A program made the position numbers and the translations under genes. From contig CAMYOG010000032.1 of NCBI GenBank assembly GCA_947259925.1, positions 1 to 61,468 of the forward strand: a DNA stretch of 61,468 bases, in the 5' to 3' direction. This stretch comes from Thermoanaerobaculia bacterium. GTDB taxonomy: Bacteria; Acidobacteriota; Thermoanaerobaculia; Multivoradales; JAHEKO01. Positions 1 to 9,521 of this stretch are shown piece by piece (the first letter of the stretch is position 1; each line of letters opens with the position of its first letter). Below the pieces are notes generated by a model that worked only from the letters and a program-made list of their open reading frames with translations, had not been told where the DNA came from and ran no database searches.

Positions 1-1100
1 GGTCTTGACCCGAAGACCCGTGATCTTGCCGTCGGCGTCCGCCGCCATCTCGGCGCTGATGTGGTAGTCGCGGGCGAAGCTGTCGGCCTGGAGGTTCTCT
101 GAGCGGTCCTCGATCCACTTGACCGGTTTGCCGGTGACTAGACTCGCGACGGCGCAACAGACATAGCCCGGGTAGACCGGCACCTTGCCGCCGAAGCCGC
201 CCCCGATGTCAGGCGAGATGATCTGGATCTTGTGCTCGGGAAGCCCGCTCACCAGGGCAAAGACCGTGCGATGAGCGTGTGGGGCCTGCGAGGTCATGTA
301 GATCTGCATGTGACCGGTGACTTTGTTGTAGTTGGCCACCATTCCGCAGGTCTCGATCGAGGACACATGGATGCGCGGAATGTGCATCTTCTGCTCGACC
401 GTGTGGGCGGCCTCGCCGAACACCTTGTCGGTCGCCTCCTTGTCGCCGGCCTCCCAGTGCCAGACGTGGTTGGTCTTCTTCTCCTTGTCGTCGCGCACGA
501 TCACCTTGTCCTGGAGTGCCTCGTGTGGGTCGACCACGGCGTCCAGCGGCTCGTACTCGACGTGGATCTTCTCGACCGCGTCGGCGGCGATGTAGCGTTC
601 AGTGGCGATGACGACGGCGGCTCGTACTCGACGTGGATCTTCTCGACCGCGTCGGCGGCGATGTAGCGTTCAGTGGCGATGACGACGCAGACCTCCTGGG
701 CGTAGTAGGCGACCTTGTCGATCGGCAGCACCATCTGGGTGTCCGACATCAAGGTCGGCATCCAGTGGAGATCGCCCGCGTCCTTCAGGGTCTCGCCCTT
801 GATCACTGCCAGCACTCCGTTCATGGCTAGCGCCTCGCTGTCGTCGATCGAGACGATCTTGGCGTGGGCGTAGGGGCTTCTGACGATGTCCATGTAGAGC
901 ATCCCGGGGAGCTTGACGTCGTCGACATAGCGCCCCTTGCCCTGGATGAAGCGTGGATCCTCCTTCCTCTTCATCCGATGCCCCATGCCGCAGACCTCCG
1001 GCGGGGTCGAGGTCTTAACCTCGTGGGTAGTTTCGACCGTTGCCGAGGTCTTGTCCGGAACCGGGGTGTGGTGCTCGAAGCGGTCGTCCAGATGGGTCAT
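1..1100 (-). pseudogene. coxL: Aerobic CO dehydrogenase large (molybdopterin) subunit, frameshifted and cut by window edge
   Basis: Large subunit of the xanthine dehydrogenase/CO dehydrogenase family, which binds the molybdenum cofactor and oxidises substrate. The start ATG (1098-1100) overlaps the coxS stop as ATGA. Translation shows the N-terminal motif MKRKEDPRFIQGKGRYVDD, then SPYAHAKI. After the duplication at 546-687, another frame resumes with IHVEYEPLDAVVDPHEAL, SPDIGGGFGGKVPVYPGY and WIEDRSENLQ. These strongly resemble form I CoxL, and the M-S-L gene order is the form I order. The AYxCSFR active-site loop that would prove CO oxidation lies beyond the left edge. The 71-bp duplication shifts the frame, so as written the protein ends at position 501 with a garbled tail. 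It could be a real mutation or an assembly error. Confidence 0.87.
546..687. repeat. Perfect 71-bp tandem duplication inside coxL
   Basis: Positions 546-616 and 617-687 are identical over all 71 bases. The flanking bases differ (A545 versus G616, and G617 versus C688), so the unit is exactly 71 bp. 71 is not a multiple of three, so the second copy shifts the coxL reading frame. Removing one copy restores a continuous CoxL reading frame. Confidence 0.97.
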
Positions 1101-1579
1101 GCTTCGGCCTCCTTCTGTTGCTCCGCCGCGTACTGGATCGCCTCGACGATCTTGTTGTAGCCGGTGCATCGGCAGAGATTCCCCGAGATCCCCCAGCGGA
1201 TCTCCTCTTCGGTGGGATCGGGGTTCTCCTCCAGGAGGTGCTTGGCGCTCATGATCATGCCGGGCGTGCAGTACCCGCACTGGAGGCCGTGCTTCTCCCA
1301 GAAGCCTTCCTGGAGCGGGTGGAGGTTGCCGTCCGCGGCCAGGGCCTCGATGGTCTCGACCGAGCGCCCGTTGGCCTGTACGGCGAAGACGGTGCAGCTC
1401 TTGACGGCTCTTCCGTCGAGCAGCACCGTGCAGGCGCCGCAGCTGGTGGTGTCGCAGCCGATGTGGGTGCCGGTCAGATCCAGGTCCTCTCGAATGAAGT
1501 GGACAAGGAGATTCCGGGCGTCGACTTCGCGGGTGATGTCCTCTCCGTTGACGTTGACGGTGATGGTGTGCCGGCTCAT
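1097..1579 (-). CDS. coxS: Aerobic CO dehydrogenase small [2Fe-2S] subunit
   Basis: 160-residue iron-sulfur subunit that passes electrons from the Mo site (CoxL) to FAD (CoxM). Both [2Fe-2S] cluster motifs are visible. The plant-ferredoxin-type N-terminal set is [15 protein letters not shown] followed by a later Cys (KSC). The second set is CGYCTPGM with GNLCRCTGY near the C-terminus. Length is normal for CoxS/XdhC-type small subunits. The ATG at 1579 overlaps the coxM stop (ATGA) and the stop overlaps the coxL ATG, so the three subunits are translationally coupled. A longer open frame upstream of 1579 is only the shadow of coxM. Confidence 0.95.
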   Translation of the reverse strand: MSRHTITVNVNGEDITREVDARNLLVHFIREDLDLTGTHIGCDTTSCGACTVLLDGRAVKSCTVFAVQANGRSVETIEALAADGNLHPLQEGFWEKHGLQCGYCTPGMIMSAKHLLEENPDPTEEEIRWGISGNLCRCTGYNKIVEAIQYAAEQQKEAEA

Positions 1580-2448
1580 GCCGAACCTCCTTTGGCCCGC
1601 TCGACCGCTCGCGCGACGGCCCGCTTGGTCAAGACCCGCGTCAGATCTCGCTTGTACTCGACCGAGCCACGCAGATCGGCCGACGGGTCGCACTCGGCCG
1701 CGGCGGCCTGGCCGGTGGCCTCGAGAACTTCGTCGGTGGGGGAGCTCCCGATGAGCGCCTGCTCGGCGCCGGGGGAGCGGATCGGCACCGGGCTGACGTT
1801 GGTCAGACCGATGCGGGCGGCGCTCACCGCATCGCCGTCGAGCGTGAGCTGGACCGCGATCGCCGAGATCGCGTAGTCGCCGACCTTGCGCTCGAGCTTG
1901 ACGTAGGCGCCCCCGGAGCCGGCCGATGGTTGCGGGATGCGGACCTCGGTCAAGATCTCGTTCGAGCCGAGGGAGGTCTCGAAGAGGCCGGTGAAGAACT
2001 CGTCGATCGCGATCACCCGCTCGCCGTTGGGGCCCCGCGCGACGACCTCGGCGTCGTAGGCGAGCATGGTAGCCGGGTGATCGTTGGCCGGGTCGGCGTG
2101 TGCGAGGTTGCCACCGACGGTGGCCAGGTTGCGCACCAGCGGGTCTGCGATCACCCGAGCGGTGTCGGCGAGCAGTGGATACTTCTGTTGGACGAGATCT
2201 GACACCTCGAGCGCCGACTCGCGGGTCAGTCCGCCGATCACGAGCTTGTCGCCGGCCTCGGCGATACCGTCGAGGCCCGCGATCCCGTTGATGTCGATCA
2301 AGATCTCGGGTAGCGCCAGCCGGAACCGCATCGCCGGGATCAGGCTCTGGCCGCCGGCCAGGATCTTGGCATCGCCGTTCTGTCCCAGCAGAGCGACAGC
2401 TTCGTCCAGCGTCGCGGGAGAGTGGTAGTCGAAGGGTCCTGGGATCAA
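1576..2448 (-). CDS. coxM: Aerobic CO dehydrogenase medium (FAD) subunit
   Basis: 290-residue FAD-binding subunit of the molybdenum hydroxylase complex. Visible flavin-binding motifs are AGGQSLIP near the N-terminus and [17 protein letters not shown] about one third in. Length matches CoxM (about 285-295). It is the first gene of the coxM-coxS-coxL set and overlaps coxS by 4 nt. The order M-S-L is typical of form I CO dehydrogenase operons, whereas form II operons are usually S-L-M. A short coxG-like reading frame ends 27 bp upstream. Confidence 0.95.
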   Translation of the reverse strand: MIPGPFDYHSPATLDEAVALLGQNGDAKILAGGQSLIPAMRFRLALPEILIDINGIAGLDGIAEAGDKLVIGGLTRESALEVSDLVQQKYPLLADTARVIADPLVRNLATVGGNLAHADPANDHPATMLAYDAEVVARGPNGERVIAIDEFFTGLFETSLGSNEILTEVRIPQPSAGSGGAYVKLERKVGDYAISAIAVQLTLDGDAVSAARIGLTNVSPVPIRSPGAEQALIGSSPTDEVLEATGQAAAAECDPSADLRGSVEYKRDLTRVLTKRAVARAVERAKGGSA

Positions 2449-2475
2449 GATGGCTCCTTTCTTCTTGCCGAGGCG

Positions 2476-2622
2476 TCAACGCAGAACGAGATAGAGGATC
2501 AGCGGAATAATCGCCACGCGGACGATGCTCCACACGGATGTGGGCACTAGGTTCACGGCCACGAGTCCGTCCCAGACCACTCGGGGCGGAGCGTCGAAGA
2601 TGTAGCTTCCGGCGACTTTCAC
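2476..2622 (-). pseudogene. CoxG/SRPBCC-like remnant with central deletion
   Basis: A 48-codon frame beginning at GTG 2622, preceded by a purine-rich AGAAGAG. It begins [18 protein letters not shown], which matches the start of CoxG-type SRPBCC proteins, and ends in a hydrophobic segment ([15 protein letters not shown]) like the C-terminal membrane anchor many CoxG proteins carry. The roughly 100-150 residues of ligand-binding fold normally between them are missing. It sits directly upstream of coxM in the same direction, where coxG-like accessory genes are often found. I read it as a coxG collapsed by an internal deletion. A natural small membrane protein is the alternative. Confidence 0.5.
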
Positions 2623-2778
2623 GGATAGCTCTTCTAGACCGTCGGGGATCCGACGAGAGCGCTCTCACTCGAGCCGCGGCGGGTCGGACCTCACCGGCTA
2701 GCTTCAGATTATCCAGCTTGGAGAATCTACCACGCGCCGAGGGCGCCCGCGGGACGCAGGGTTCTCTGAAGCGCTTGC

Positions 2779-3213
2779 CTACAACATCAGCAGATGCTCG
2801 GGAGTTGCGCCGAGAACAGCGGACGTGGGAATCGAGCGGTCGAAGGTCGCCAGCCGGCAGCCGTGCTCGACCGCGAGCGCCAGGAGGTCCGTCGGACCCG
2901 CTCGTGTCGTGCAGTATTCGCGAGAAGGAGCCGGCCGAGCCCGTCGATCTCGGCGAAGTACCTGTCCGCAGAGGGTCGGCGCAGCTGCGCGAACCACCAG
3001 GACGGTCAGTTCACCGTGGATGGCTTCGTAGATGATCCGGTACCGGCCAACCCGGAGTCTCCGCAGCCCGGAGAACTCGCCCTTCAGTGCGGATCCGGCC
3101 AGGGGCTCCTCAGCCAGCCGATCGATCGCTGCGACCAGGCGACGTCGAGTTTCGGGCTGGAGCCGTCGCAGGTCCTTGGCCGCACTACGCTTAATCTTGA
3201 TCGAGTAGCTCAC
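2779..3213 (-). CDS. RelE/ParE-type toxin with a VapC-like C-terminal tail (chimeric, probably inactive)
   Basis: Residues 1-75 from GTG 3213 form a RelE/ParE toxin fold. Features are [16 protein letters not shown], the loop [17 protein letters not shown], and [15 protein letters not shown]. The usual closing Arg/His/Tyr-rich residues are absent. After low-similarity sequence, the last 37 residues read [19 protein letters not shown], which is the end of a PIN-domain (VapC) toxin. The start overlaps the antitoxin gene by 23 nt, as expected for a TA pair. Because both toxin halves are truncated, the product is probably a relic of two fused TA loci. Confidence 0.6.
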   Translation of the reverse strand: MSYSIKIKRSAAKDLRRLQPETRRRLVAAIDRLAEEPLAGSALKGEFSGLRRLRVGRYRIIYEAIHGELTVLVVRAAAPTLCGQVLRRDRRARPAPSREYCTTRAGPTDLLALAVEHGCRLATFDRSIPTSAVLGATPEHLLML

Positions 3214-3412
3214 GTCGCACGTCGTCCCACTCGAGAATGGGATCCGCGGGATCCCGAAGTCGCTCGATTCCAAGCTTGAGATCCTCGAGATCCTCGAGGT
3301 AGTACTCCAGGGCTTGGCGTACCACTTGTGCCCGGGAGCGCTTCAGCTGGGCTGCAGCCTCATCGATCTTGCGGGCGATGTCATCGGAGACACGTGCGGT
3401 GATCTGAGTCAT
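3191..3412 (-). CDS. Ribbon-helix-helix antitoxin (RelB/CopG type)
   Basis: 73 residues from ATG 3412. The N-terminus TQITARVSDDIARKIDEAA and the following KRSRAQVVRQALEYYLED match a ribbon-helix-helix DNA-binding domain. The acidic C-terminus ([18 protein letters not shown]) would be the toxin-neutralising tail. It lies upstream of and overlaps the RelE-type toxin, the normal antitoxin-first order. An in-frame start 30 nt upstream (3442) is possible but would lie in the likely operator. Confidence 0.75.
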   Translation of the reverse strand: MTQITARVSDDIARKIDEAAAQLKRSRAQVVRQALEYYLEDLEDLKLGIERLRDPADPILEWDDVRRELLDQD

Positions 3413-3428
3413 TGAATCCAAAATAATG

Positions 3429-3932
<504 letters not shown>

Positions 3933-4059
3933 GGCCCGGCATGTGTTTCGTTGTCGGCACTCGCTGTAACGGCCTGGGGGCAGGCCATAGAATGGACGTC
4001 TGTCGCGGCTGCGATGGCCTGGAATCCGGGGTCAGCGCCGCTTCGATGAACGCCGGACA

Positions 4060-6369
4060 ATGATCATCCGTGTCCCTCGACAGATGCCGGCCCTCAGCGA
4101 CTTCGGTAAAGGTCTGCGAGTGCTTTTCGGAGCGGGTTTGGTCGCCCTTCTGGCGGCCGACTGCGGTCCGAAATCGGACGGACCTCCGATCGACGAGTCA
4201 CCACGCGGCTCCGCTGCGACAGAAGACCTGGCGCGCGACTGCGTCAGCATCCGTGACAGCGCCCATCCGCAGCTCGGAGAGGTCCCCCTTCGGGCGGTCC
4301 AGGCCGAGATCGCGCGCTTCGCGGCCGGAGAGACGGTGGTGCCCGGCGAGGACCTGGAGCTCTTTCTGCGCGCGGCCGCCCGAGCACTCGATCAGGCGGA
4401 CTTCGATTCGACCTTCACCTATCTGCGGCGCGCCAGCGAGCTGGTCGATCGGTTTCCCACTCTGGCCGATCAGACCGACCGCGTGGCCTATCAGTGGATC
4501 CTCGCCGAGCTCCGCTACGGCGAGGTCCAGAACTGCTCGACGCCCGACGCGCCGGCGGTCTGTCTGTTCGTACCTGGCGCCGACCGCGGGTTCCGGAAGA
4601 CGGACTGGACGGAGTCGGCCATCGGGCGCCTGGAGGCGATCCTCGAGCGCAGCCCCGACGACCTCGAGGCCCACTGGCTCCTGAACCTCGCGCACATGAG
4701 CCTGCGGACGTATCCGGACGGCGTCCCCGTCCGGTGGCGGATCGAGCCACCCTCGGAGCCGGCCCCGCCGGGCGTGCCGCGATTCGACGAGATCGGTCAC
4801 CAGCTCGGCGTCGCCACCACCAGCCTGCTGGGCGGGGCGATCATGGACGACTTCGATGGCGACGGCCTGCTCGACCTCTTCGAGACCTCGTACGATCCCT
4901 GCCGCTCGGTCCGCCTGTACCGGAACGATGGCGAGCAGGGCCTCACCGAGGTGACCGAAGAGGCCGGTCTGGTGGGGCAGCTCGGGGGTTTCAACACCCA
5001 GCAGACCGATTACGACAACGATGGCCGTCGGGACATCTTCATCACCCGCGGGGGCTGGCAGGCAAGCCACGGCCGGCACCGGAACTCGCTGCTGAGAAAC
5101 CGGGGCGACGGCACCTTCGAGGACGTGACCGCGCTGGCCGGACTGGCGGCACCGGCCTATCCGACCCAGGCCTCGGCCTGGGCCGACTTCGACGCCGACG
5201 GCGATCTCGACCTCTACATCGGCAACGAGATGGAGGCCGAGGACCCCGATCAGCTCGAGGGGGCGGTGATCTTCCCGAGCCAGCTCTTTCGAAACAACGG
5301 CGACGGTACTTTCACTGACGTGGCCCCGGCGGCCGGGGTCACCAACGACCGGATGGCCAAGGGCGTCGCCTGGGGTGACATCGACAACGACGGCGACGAC
5401 GATCTCTACGTCTCGAACCTCGGCGCGAACCGCCTGTATCTGAACCTGGGTGACGGTACCTTCACCGACGTCGCTGCCGAGCGCGGCGTCACCGAACCGG
5501 TCGGACGGAGCTTCGCCACCTGGTTCTGGGACATGGACAACGACGGCGACCTCGACCTCTACTGCGCCGGCTACCGGGCCGGCCTCGAGGAGATCGTCGC
5601 CGATTACCTCGGCCGGGAGACCTCCGGCGAACGGCCACGCCTCTACCGCAACGACGGCAGCGGCTTCTTCGAGGACGTCACCGAGGCGGCCGGGCTCGAT
5701 CACGTCGTACTGCCGATGGGCACCAACTTCGGCGATATCGACAACGACGGTTGGCTCGACATCTACCTGGGGACCGGCAACCCGCTGCTCGAGATGCAGG
5801 TTCCGAACGTTCTGCTCTGGAACGATCGCGGAGGGCGCTTCGTCGACGTCACGGTGCCGACCCAGACCGGGCATCTGCCGAAGGGGCACGGAGTCGCCTT
5901 CGGCGACCTCGACAACGACCACGACCAGGACATCTTCCTGCAAGCGGGTGGGTTCGTGCCGGGCGAGCAACAACCGAACGCCTTCTTCGCCAACCCCGGA
6001 AACGAGCGTCGTGCGCTGGCGCTGGACCTGGTCGGCGTGTCGTCCAACCGGGCGGCGATCGGCGCGCGCATCGAGCTGGTGGTCGAGGACGGGGCGGACG
6101 GCGTCCGCTCGATCCACCGGGTCGTCGGCTCGGGGAGCAGCTTCGGCGCCAACAGCCTGCGGGCCGAGATCGGTGTCGGGGATGCGTCGGTGGTGCGCAC
6201 CCTCCGGGTCCGTTGGCCGACGAGCGGCGCGGTCCAGGAGTTCTCGGCGGTCGAGCTCGGCCGGATCTACGAGCTGGTCGAGGGCTCCGAGGAGCTTCGC
6301 GTCCTCGATCTACCCAGGTTCGACGTTCGCACTGTCGCCGGTGGACACGAAGGAGCTCGAACGCCGTGA
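4060..6369 (+). CDS. FG-GAP/VCBS repeat protein with ASPIC/UnbV C-terminus (CRTAC1-like)
   Basis: 769 residues (start ATG 4060; ATG 4084 is also possible). A hydrophobic N-terminus (VLFGAGLVALLAADC) suggests export. It ends near a Cys, but the -1 residue is Asp, so lipidation is uncertain. An alpha-helical region follows. From about residue 260 there are at least seven calcium-binding FG-GAP motifs of the DxDxDGxxD type (DFDGDGLLDL, DYDNDGRRDI, DFDADGDLDL, DIDNDGDDDL, DMDNDGDLDL, DIDNDGWLDI, DLDNDHDQDI), forming a beta-propeller. The C-terminus (RAAIGARIELVV, RVRWPTSGAVQEF) is an ASPIC/UnbV domain. It is first of a three-gene coupled operon. The role is unknown; such proteins are usually extracytoplasmic. 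Confidence 0.9.
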   Translation: MIIRVPRQMPALSDFGKGLRVLFGAGLVALLAADCGPKSDGPPIDESPRGSAATEDLARDCVSIRDSAHPQLGEVPLRAVQAEIARFAAGETVVPGEDLELFLRAAARALDQADFDSTFTYLRRASELVDRFPTLADQTDRVAYQWILAELRYGEVQNCSTPDAPAVCLFVPGADRGFRKTDWTESAIGRLEAILERSPDDLEAHWLLNLAHMSLRTYPDGVPVRWRIEPPSEPAPPGVPRFDEIGHQLGVATTSLLGGAIMDDFDGDGLLDLFETSYDPCRSVRLYRNDGEQGLTEVTEEAGLVGQLGGFNTQQTDYDNDGRRDIFITRGGWQASHGRHRNSLLRNRGDGTFEDVTALAGLAAPAYPTQASAWADFDADGDLDLYIGNEMEAEDPDQLEGAVIFPSQLFRNNGDGTFTDVAPAAGVTNDRMAKGVAWGDIDNDGDDDLYVSNLGANRLYLNLGDGTFTDVAAERGVTEPVGRSFATWFWDMDNDGDLDLYCAGYRAGLEEIVADYLGRETSGERPRLYRNDGSGFFEDVTEAAGLDHVVLPMGTNFGDIDNDGWLDIYLGTGNPLLEMQVPNVLLWNDRGGRFVDVTVPTQTGHLPKGHGVAFGDLDNDHDQDIFLQAGGFVPGEQQPNAFFANPGNERRALALDLVGVSSNRAAIGARIELVVEDGADGVRSIHRVVGSGSSFGANSLRAEIGVGDASVVRTLRVRWPTSGAVQEFSAVELGRIYELVEGSEELRVLDLPRFDVRTVAGGHEGARTP

Positions 6370-8078
6370 GCCTGGGGCGACAGCTGGTCGTGCCGCTACT
6401 GACTGGTGCCGCGGCTCTGGCGGGCTGCGGCCCGTCGCCCAGCTCGGAGGTCCCGGCGAGTGACTCCGGGGACGAGCCCGCGGTCACCACGAGCGTCTGG
6501 TTCGAGGACGCGACCGCCCGCTCGGGGCTCGACTTTACGCATCGACACGGCGGCAGCGGTCGACGCTTCATGGTCGAGACGATGGGCGGCGGCGGCGGGC
6601 TGGTCGACCTCGACGGCGACGACGATCTCGACATCATCCTGCTCCAGGGACAACCGCTTCCGGGGCACACTGACCAGGAGGGATGGCGGGACTCCGTCTG
6701 GCGCAACGACGGTACCGGGCATTTCACCGATGTCAGCGCTGAGGTCTTGGACGCTGTGCCCGGCTACAGCATGGGGTTGTGCGCCGGCGACGTCGACGAA
6801 GACGGGGACGAGGACGTCGTCTTGACGCGTTTCGGGCCCGATCGACTCCTTCTCAACGAGGGTGGCCGGCTGGTCGACCGGACCGCCGGCAGCGGCCTGG
6901 TCAACGACGCCTGGGGGACGAGCTGCGCGTTCGCCGACTACAACCGGGATGGATGCCTCGATCTGGCGATCGTCAACTACGTCGATTTCACCCTCGAGAC
7001 GCACAAGGTCTGTGACGCGGGAGGCTCGCCCGGCTACTGTCATCCGGACGCCTACGGCGGCGTTCCCGACCGGCTGTTCGCGGGTCGGTGCGATGGGACC
7101 TTCTCGGATCAATCGACGACGTCCGGGATCGCCGTTGAAGATCCCGACGAGTCGAAGGGGCTGGGTTTGATCTGGACCGACTACGACGACGACGGCTGGG
7201 TCGATCTCTACGTGTCGAACGACTCGACCCGGAACTTCCTCTGGCGGAATCTGGGAGACGGCCGGTTCCGAGAGGTCGGGGTCTCGACCGGGGTCGCGTT
7301 CAACGAGGAGGGCGTGACCGAGGCCGGGATGGGTGTCGATGCCGGTGACATCGACCGCGACGGCCGCCTCGACCTGATCGTCACTAATCTCGATCTCGAG
7401 ACCAACACGGTCTACCTGCAGTTCGCCGACGGCATCTTCGAGGACGCGACCCGGGCCGTCGGCCTCGCCGCTCCGAGTCACGAGCGCGTCGGCTTCGGTG
7501 TGGAGCTGTTCGACGCCGACCTGGACGGCGATCTCGATCTCTACATCACCAACGGTCACATCCTCGACAACGCGCGCAACGTCCGGTCGACCTCGTCGTT
7601 CGAGCAGCCCGATCAACTGTTCGAAAGCGAGGGTGGACGCTTCACCGCAGTGGCGAATCCCGGGTCGTGGTTCTCCGAGGAGCGGGTCGGCCGGGCGGTC
7701 GCCGCCGGAGACCTGGATGGGGACGGCGATCAGGACGTCCTGGTCACCTCCTGCAACCAGGCGGCGACCGTCCTGTTCAACCGGATCGGGGACGGTCGGC
7801 CGGCCGTGGTGCTCGACCTGCGCCTCGCCTCCGGGCGCCCGGCGGTCGGTGCTCGAGTGGTGCTGGTCGACGACCGCGGCGGCCGCCAGGTCGAGGAGGT
7901 CCGGGCCGGGAGCAGCTACCTCGCCCAGGGAGGGTCGCGACTGGTCTTCGGGCTGGCGGATGGCGTCCGAGTCGAGCGGCTGCTCGTGCGCTGGCCCGAC
8001 GGCACGGAGGAAGAGCTCCCGCCCGACCGGATCTCGACCGACCCCCAGCAGGTCACCCGCCTGGAGCCTCGGGGATGA
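6366..8078 (+). CDS. FG-GAP/VCBS repeat lipoprotein with ASPIC/UnbV domain (CRTAC1-like)
   Basis: 570 residues starting at GTG 6366, which overlaps the previous stop as GTGA. A clear lipoprotein signal ends at LAGC (Cys21), so the protein is probably lipid-anchored outside the cytoplasm. The mature start FEDATARSGLDFTHRHG and MGGGGGLVDLDGDDDLDI are typical of the CRTAC1 family. Several DxDxDGxxD calcium-loop motifs follow (DVDEDGDEDV, DYNRDGCLDL, DYDDDGWVDL, DIDRDGRLDL, DADLDGDLDL, DLDGDGDQDV), then ASPIC/UnbV (RPAVGARVVLVDD, LLVRWPDGTEEEL). It shares architecture with its neighbour but lacks the long N-terminal helical region. Confidence 0.92.
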   Translation: MSLGRQLVVPLLTGAAALAGCGPSPSSEVPASDSGDEPAVTTSVWFEDATARSGLDFTHRHGGSGRRFMVETMGGGGGLVDLDGDDDLDIILLQGQPLPGHTDQEGWRDSVWRNDGTGHFTDVSAEVLDAVPGYSMGLCAGDVDEDGDEDVVLTRFGPDRLLLNEGGRLVDRTAGSGLVNDAWGTSCAFADYNRDGCLDLAIVNYVDFTLETHKVCDAGGSPGYCHPDAYGGVPDRLFAGRCDGTFSDQSTTSGIAVEDPDESKGLGLIWTDYDDDGWVDLYVSNDSTRNFLWRNLGDGRFREVGVSTGVAFNEEGVTEAGMGVDAGDIDRDGRLDLIVTNLDLETNTVYLQFADGIFEDATRAVGLAAPSHERVGFGVELFDADLDGDLDLYITNGHILDNARNVRSTSSFEQPDQLFESEGGRFTAVANPGSWFSEERVGRAVAAGDLDGDGDQDVLVTSCNQAATVLFNRIGDGRPAVVLDLRLASGRPAVGARVVLVDDRGGRQVEEVRAGSSYLAQGGSRLVFGLADGVRVERLLVRWPDGTEEELPPDRISTDPQQVTRLEPRG

Positions 8079-9472
8079 ATCGAGTCCTCGGCCAAAGGCT
8101 CGCGGTGCCGGTCCTATTGGTCGTCACGCTGGTCATTCCAGCCTGCCAGCGACGCGAGCAGCTCGAGCGGCAGGCCGCGGCCGAGCGCAGCGAGCTGATG
8201 AGCGAGAGCGAGCGCCTGCGGTCGGCGGGTGACGTGGCTGGCGCCGAGGCGGCGCTTCGGCGGGTGATCGAGGTCAGCCCCGACCACGCTCCAGCCCATC
8301 GCGCGCTCGGTGAGCTCGCCGCCGATCGGCGGTCACCGAGCGAGGCGTCCGAGCACTTCGGTCGCTGCGCGGCCCTGGTCCCCGGCGATGTCGAGTGTCG
8401 GTACGGTCTCGGGCTGGCGTTGGCCGAGCTGGGCGAGCTCGACCGGGCGGCGATCGAGATCGGCGCGACCGCCGAGATCCTCGACCAGGCCGACGTCTGG
8501 GCGGAGCTGGGGCAGCTCGAGCGCCGACGACGCCGGCTCGACGCCGCGATCGACGCGTTCGCCCGTGGCCTCGGGCGGGACCGATACCACCTACCGAGCC
8601 TCCTGGGCCTGGGCCAGATGCTGGTGGCGACCGGCCACGCCGAGATCGGCGAGGAGCTGCTCGAACGGCACCGCGAGGAGGCCGCGTTCGAGGATCACCT
8701 CAAGGCGTTCCGCAGGGCGGCGGCCGACCCGGAGGCCGACGTCGAGGTGTTGCTACAGCTGGCGCAGATGTATCGCCAGCGCGAGGATTCCGAGCAGGAG
8801 GAGGCGACCCTGCGCAAGGCCCTCGCCCGCGCGCCCGACTCGCCACAGGCGATCCTGGTGCTCGCCAACTATCTCCTGCACCAGGGCGAGACCCACGAGA
8901 GCGAGCAGCTGGTCGCCGGGCTGGGGCCCGAGATGGCCTCTCATCCGGCGACCCTCTTCCTGCGCGGCACGATCGCCCTTGCCCGGGGTGCCCAGGACGA
9001 GGCGAGCCGTCACTTCGACACATCGCTCGCGTCCGGGGACTGGCCCCCGCTGGTCTACGTCGACGCCGGCAAGGCCTGGGCCACGGCGGGGGTCCCAGAG
9101 CGGGCCGCGGAGGCGTTTCGACGAGCGATCGCGGGAGCTCCCGAAGCGGTGCAAGCACATCTGGGCCTGGCGGAGAGCCAGCGGGCGCTGGGCCTCTCGG
9201 AGGATGCGCTCCAAGCGGTACATCGCGTGCTGGAGATCGATCCCAAGGAGCGCACCGCGCTCCTTCTCAGGGCGGTTCTGGAGCTCGAGCTCGGCCGGCC
9301 CGAGCGCGCCCGCGACGCCTTCGAGTCGGCTCTCGACCGCCGCCGGCTGGAGCTGCTCCCGGCTGGCGGCGCAGACAACCTGCGGCGCGATCTAGACCGG
9401 TTGGCACCACCACCGGCAGCGGCGAGCCTCTTCGAAGAGGAGCTCGAGCGCTACCGGACCGAACGGCTCTGA
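8075..9472 (+). CDS. TPR-repeat putative lipoprotein
   Basis: 465 residues starting at ATG 8075, overlapping the preceding stop (ATGA). The signal segment ends with VIPAC (Cys24), a weak lipobox because of the Pro. The remainder is helical with recurring TPR signatures, for example AEAALRRVIEVSPDHAPAHR, AAEAFRRAIAGAPEAVQAHL and ALQAVHRVLEIDPKERTALL. It has no catalytic motif. Tight coupling to two FG-GAP/ASPIC proteins suggests a scaffold for one extracytoplasmic complex (inference). Confidence 0.88.
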   Translation: MNRVLGQRLAVPVLLVVTLVIPACQRREQLERQAAAERSELMSESERLRSAGDVAGAEAALRRVIEVSPDHAPAHRALGELAADRRSPSEASEHFGRCAALVPGDVECRYGLGLALAELGELDRAAIEIGATAEILDQADVWAELGQLERRRRRLDAAIDAFARGLGRDRYHLPSLLGLGQMLVATGHAEIGEELLERHREEAAFEDHLKAFRRAAADPEADVEVLLQLAQMYRQREDSEQEEATLRKALARAPDSPQAILVLANYLLHQGETHESEQLVAGLGPEMASHPATLFLRGTIALARGAQDEASRHFDTSLASGDWPPLVYVDAGKAWATAGVPERAAEAFRRAIAGAPEAVQAHLGLAESQRALGLSEDALQAVHRVLEIDPKERTALLLRAVLELELGRPERARDAFESALDRRRLELLPAGGADNLRRDLDRLAPPPAAASLFEEELERYRTERL

Positions 9473-9521
9473 GCCCCGGCCGGCGGACGCGCTTCGAGGC
9501 GCTGTAAGATCCGCCAGCAGA

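Noticed and set aside
4198..6117. 639-codon minus-strand open frame
   Set aside because: It is antisense to the FG-GAP protein. The repetitive GAC/GAT calcium loops give Val/Ile/Glu-rich nonsense on the other strand.
4840..8000. Periodic DNA similarity suggesting a CRISPR or satellite array
   Set aside because: The repetition is at protein level (FG-GAP calcium loops), with irregular spacing and no conserved DNA repeat.
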